This document shows positions 61,019-64,000 of a stretch of 64,000 bases of DNA, piece after piece. The stretch lies in NCBI GenBank assembly GCA_950054485.1, contig CATLPD010000003.1, positions 1-64,000 on the forward strand, given 5' to 3'. Source of the DNA: an uncultured Alphaproteobacteria bacterium (GTDB lineage Bacteria > Pseudomonadota > Alphaproteobacteria > Micavibrionales > CSBR16-224). The notes under the pieces are model-generated. The model was given only the letters and a program-made list of their open reading frames with translations, made no database searches and was not told where the DNA came from. Numbering within the stretch: the first letter of the stretch is position 1; each line of letters opens with the position of its first letter. The position numbers and the translations under genes are program-made.

Positions 61019-62277
61019 ACAGAAGGCCTCGTCTGCTGTCGTGTGTTTTTCGGCACAAGCTTTTTAAACTGTTGAATTAAATTGGCATTACCCTGCGTCG
61101 TATCAATTTCATTGAGATCAACCCCCAGATATGGGTTTCTTTCAGAAACGGCAATATATAGTTGACCACGATACATATGATTGTTCCGGCCGTATACTTG
61201 TTCAATTCTTCTGATTTTCAAAACCTGAAATATTTGCCGTATGTCGCGGTTCGTACCAAAACGGTTTTCCTGTTCGGGCAAGGTTTCCAAATTACGTAGG
61301 AAGTTAAACTCGTCATTAAGCTGTCCCGTAAGACGCGCATCTTCGACGGTGTATTGCCCGTTTTCAGGTTCGTCCAGGCGCCCTTCTTGATAATTGATGA
61401 TAAAGTTTTTAATAACTGTTGTGTTGTAGTAATCAAGCCAGTATTGATTAGTGAATAAACTTTCCCAACCCAAGTGCCCTGCGCGTTCCAAAGCTCTTTG
61501 GTGTGAAACCCCATCAGAGCGGGCCTCTTCGTATTCACTCTCAATAAGTTTGTATAAAGTACGATAAGATGCCGTGACTTCGATTGTGCCCGGGGCTTCC
61601 AAATTACTTTCAAAGATATACAGAGTATCTAGCGTTTTTGCGGCGGCCTCGAAGGACAGGCGCCATATTTGCGCGTCCTCCAGTGACATATGGGTGGGAT
61701 AAAAACTGACATTATTATCATCCTGAATAGAATGAAAAATTTCATGCACTGTTGCAGACAGCATTTGCGAATGATAACGCGCCTGATCATTAAAAGTCAC
61801 GATCCCATCGGAATTATTTTTCCAGCCTCCCATTCGATCTGCAGGCATATTTTCAGCATCGAGACACATGAAAATGTCTGCGCGAATAGCTTGTTCCCGT
61901 ATTGCGGTGGCGATATAGCCCCTTTGATTCAGAAGCGGACCAATGTTGCGATAATAGACTCGTGATGCGCTTGGCACCTGATCGGCGGAATAGTCCATTT
62001 GAAAACAGTCGCGGTAATATTCAGAGGGGTCTTCCCGCGTCACAAGGTAATTATTAAAACCGGCATCATGGCGCTGACGTGCATCTTCAATACGCTGCAG
62101 GGCCTGCTCGTCTGTAAGCAAACCGCCAGATTTTTCAACTACCTGTTCAACAGACGGCGCATCAAAAGCATTGGGATCGCTGTATGTTGATGCGGAAAGT
62201 GCAAATGCGGAAAGCGGTGTCAAGGCAAGCCCGACACGGCGGATAGTTTCCCGATTGAATTTTTGCAAAAGCTTCAT
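61015..62277 (-). CDS. Secreted HExxH putative zinc metallopeptidase
   Basis: A 420-residue protein. The N-terminus is a signal-like segment (TIRRVGLALTPLSAFALSAS). A zincin motif HEIFH lies at 178-182 in SATVHEIFHSIQDD. Candidate third ligands are Glu200 and Glu210, the latter in LSFEAAAKTL about 28 residues on, suitable for a gluzincin-like arrangement. Two Cys (91, 138) flank the start of the domain. I cannot name a family with confidence; a DUF6782-type domain is possible. It is a single gene and could act on external or periplasmic protein. Confidence 0.65.
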   Translation of the reverse strand: MKLLQKFNRETIRRVGLALTPLSAFALSASTYSDPNAFDAPSVEQVVEKSGGLLTDEQALQRIEDARQRHDAGFNNYLVTREDPSEYYRDCFQMDYSADQVPSASRVYYRNIGPLLNQRGYIATAIREQAIRADIFMCLDAENMPADRMGGWKNNSDGIVTFNDQARYHSQMLSATVHEIFHSIQDDNNVSFYPTHMSLEDAQIWRLSFEAAAKTLDTLYIFESNLEAPGTIEVTASYRTLYKLIESEYEEARSDGVSHQRALERAGHLGWESLFTNQYWLDYYNTTVIKNFIINYQEGRLDEPENGQYTVEDARLTGQLNDEFNFLRNLETLPEQENRFGTNRDIRQIFQVLKIRRIEQVYGRNNHMYRGQLYIAVSERNPYLGVDLNEIDTTQGNANLIQQFKKLVPKNTRQQTRPSV

Positions 62278-62354
62278 TAAGCCCCCATTTTTTACATAAT
62301 AATATATTTTTTCGCTCTAAAAGTCAAGCAAAACTTTGATAATCTTGGGTTTTT

Positions 62355-63965
62355 CTAGATCGCGGCCTTTAATTTTCCATCCAGCACTTCGCGGATTAAA
62401 TCAATCATATTTTGAAGGCCGTAAAGCTCGATAAATGAACCCATACGGGGTCCTTGGCTTTGCCCCAAAAGGGTTTCATACATGGCCTTAAACCATTCCC
62501 GCTGGTTTTCAGGATAATATTCGCGCCCTATGGTATAGATTTCGGTCTGAATGGCTTCTGCATCTGCTTTTTCATCCAGCGGTTCAAGGCGTGCCAGCAA
62601 ATCAGTCAGCGCCTTACGTTCAATATCTGTTGGTTTTCGGTATGTTTTTTCAGGTTTCACAAAGTCCTGATAGTAATTGACCGCGTATTGTGTCAAATGG
62701 TCCAAAAATGGAGCGTTTTCAGGCGATAAATCAGGCGCATAGCGATTGATAAAGCCCCATAAGACATTTTTATCCATCGCATTCGCGGCAGACGCCAGAT
62801 TCAACAGCAGGTTATAGCTGATGCCCGTATCATTTACGTCAGGCAGGTTTCCGGCATGGATGTGAAAAGCCGGGTTTTCAATTTGTTTTTCAGGCTCCTC
62901 AGTCGGCAGGCGGGATGCGAAATGAATATATTCATCAACAGCCTTTGGAATTACATCGAAATAAAGACGTTTGGCTGTTTTCGGTTTTTGATACATGAAT
63001 AATGAAATGCTTTCATTCGGCGCATAACGCAGCCACTCTTCAACGGCAAGGCCGTTTCCTTTTGATTTAGAAATCTTCTGACCTTTGTCATCCAAAAACA
63101 GTTCGTAATTAAAGCCGGCAGGCGGGCGACCGCCCAGAATTTTAGTGATTTGGTTCGCAACTTTGACAGATTCAATCAAGTCTTTGCCCGACATTTCATA
63201 GTCGACCTGTAAAGCATACCAACGCATGGCCCAGTCAGGTTTCCACTGCAGTTTTGCATTGCCGCCACGGATGTCAAGTTCGATGTCTTTTCCATCCACA
63301 TCTTCGAAGACGACAGTTCCTTTTGATGCATTGATTTGTTTCATCGGCACCTGAAGAACATGGCCGTTTGTGGGGGATACAGGAAGGATCGGGCTGTATG
63401 TTTTGCGGCGTTCTTCACCCAGGGTCGGTAGCATGACGTTCATAATGTCATCATAGGTTTCCAAAACGCGGATCAGCGCATCATCAAACTTTCCACCTTC
63501 GTAATATTCAGTTGATGAAATGAATTCATATTCAAAACCGAATGAATCCAGAAAATCGCGCAGACGTTTGTTGTTGTGAGCTGCAAAGCTGGGATATTTA
63601 TCCGAAAAAGGATCAGGAATTTTGGAAAGCTGTTTGTTCAGATGCTTTTCCATCATGTCTTTGTTCGGGACATTATCAGGAACTTTGCGCAGGCCATCCA
63701 TGTCATCGGAAAAACAGAACATCTTGGTCGGGATTTCAGGGGCCAGCATTTCGAATGCTTTACGTACCATAGAAGTACGGCAGACTTCACCGAATGTGCC
63801 GATATGCGGCAGGCCTGATGGGCCATAACCCGTTTCAAACAAAACATATCCTTTTTCAGGAACTTCGCCGCGCAGGCGTTTCAGCAGGGCTTTGGCTTCC
63901 TGAAACGGCCAGGCTTTGGCATTATTGGCCATTTCAACGGTTATATTGTCCAAAAGTGATGTCAT
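62355..63965 (-). CDS. lysK: Class I lysyl-tRNA synthetase
   Basis: A 536-residue enzyme of the archaeal-like class I LysRS used by many alphaproteobacteria. The HIGH-type motif is in GYGPSGLPHIGTFGEV and the KMSKS-type motif is KISKSKGNG. A helical C-terminal anticodon-binding region follows. It charges tRNA-Lys; no class II lysS is in the window. AGGA lies before the ATG. The gene is complete; 35 bases upstream of it end the window. Confidence 0.95.
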   Translation of the reverse strand: MTSLLDNITVEMANNAKAWPFQEAKALLKRLRGEVPEKGYVLFETGYGPSGLPHIGTFGEVCRTSMVRKAFEMLAPEIPTKMFCFSDDMDGLRKVPDNVPNKDMMEKHLNKQLSKIPDPFSDKYPSFAAHNNKRLRDFLDSFGFEYEFISSTEYYEGGKFDDALIRVLETYDDIMNVMLPTLGEERRKTYSPILPVSPTNGHVLQVPMKQINASKGTVVFEDVDGKDIELDIRGGNAKLQWKPDWAMRWYALQVDYEMSGKDLIESVKVANQITKILGGRPPAGFNYELFLDDKGQKISKSKGNGLAVEEWLRYAPNESISLFMYQKPKTAKRLYFDVIPKAVDEYIHFASRLPTEEPEKQIENPAFHIHAGNLPDVNDTGISYNLLLNLASAANAMDKNVLWGFINRYAPDLSPENAPFLDHLTQYAVNYYQDFVKPEKTYRKPTDIERKALTDLLARLEPLDEKADAEAIQTEIYTIGREYYPENQREWFKAMYETLLGQSQGPRMGSFIELYGLQNMIDLIREVLDGKLKAAI

Positions 63966-64000
63966 GATGCGTCCTTAATCATATCTATATGTTCTATTCC

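Overview
The window reads as chromosome of a free-living, Gram-negative alphaproteobacterium of moderate GC content. The lineage call rests on gene content: a TrcR/DUF1013 cell-cycle regulator, small DUF1192 and DUF465 proteins, the gatCAB amidotransferase genes beside ruvX, a class I lysyl-tRNA synthetase, and the aroK-aroB genes close to a 49-residue membrane peptide and xerD. The many unfamiliar secreted proteins, the fimbrial locus and the peptidase content would suit a Micavibrio-like group, but that is inference; no rRNA is present to test it. No CRISPR array or IS element is seen.

Layout. 1-900: the 3' end of a serine recombinase gene, a cluster of ATTCCCTG repeats and a tRNA-Ser(GCU), which looks like the edge of an integrated element. 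930-3320: small orphan genes and a HAD phosphatase. 3352-8216: gatC-gatA, two unknown genes and gatB, with ruvX divergent. 8217-13816: an AEC transporter, D-lactate dehydrogenase, then aroK-aroB and a CorC/HlyC-type membrane protein. 13945-15407: a membrane peptide and xerD. 15613-18171: an Hsp100/Clp double AAA+ ATPase whose N-terminal domain is not the usual Clp N domain. 18252-26602: a PYROXD2-like oxidoreductase, aconitase, a ROK sugar kinase, a quinone reductase and TrcR. 26709-31636: a VanX/DdpX-like dipeptidase divergent from a tightly overlapping peptide ABC importer operon with no ATPase gene. 31708-37443: a Cys-rich helical protein, a Na+/H+ antiporter, two serine peptidases and an MscS channel.

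37590-48723: a flagellin-like protein carrying a LamG-type domain, then a dense signalling cluster of four histidine kinases (two of them hybrids) and two response regulators. 48797-57136: an Lnt homologue, then a chaperone-usher fimbrial locus (two DUF4402 pilin-like subunits, chaperone, usher, an extra periplasmic protein) followed by a ribbon-helix-helix protein and a CheY-like regulator. 57203-63965: a GNAT-like protein, glutamate dehydrogenase, a tyrosine-carboxypeptidase-like metallopeptidase homologue, a CDF metal exporter, a secreted HExxH protein and lysK.

How it may fit together: the flagellin-lectin protein, the sensor cluster and the fimbrial locus form about 20 kb devoted to surface structures and sensing. 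The D,D-dipeptidase, peptide importer and peptidases suggest use of external peptides, perhaps peptidoglycan fragments. Intrinsic terminators are clear after xerD, the Hsp100 gene, the PYROXD2-like gene, acnA, trcR and the fimbrial chaperone.
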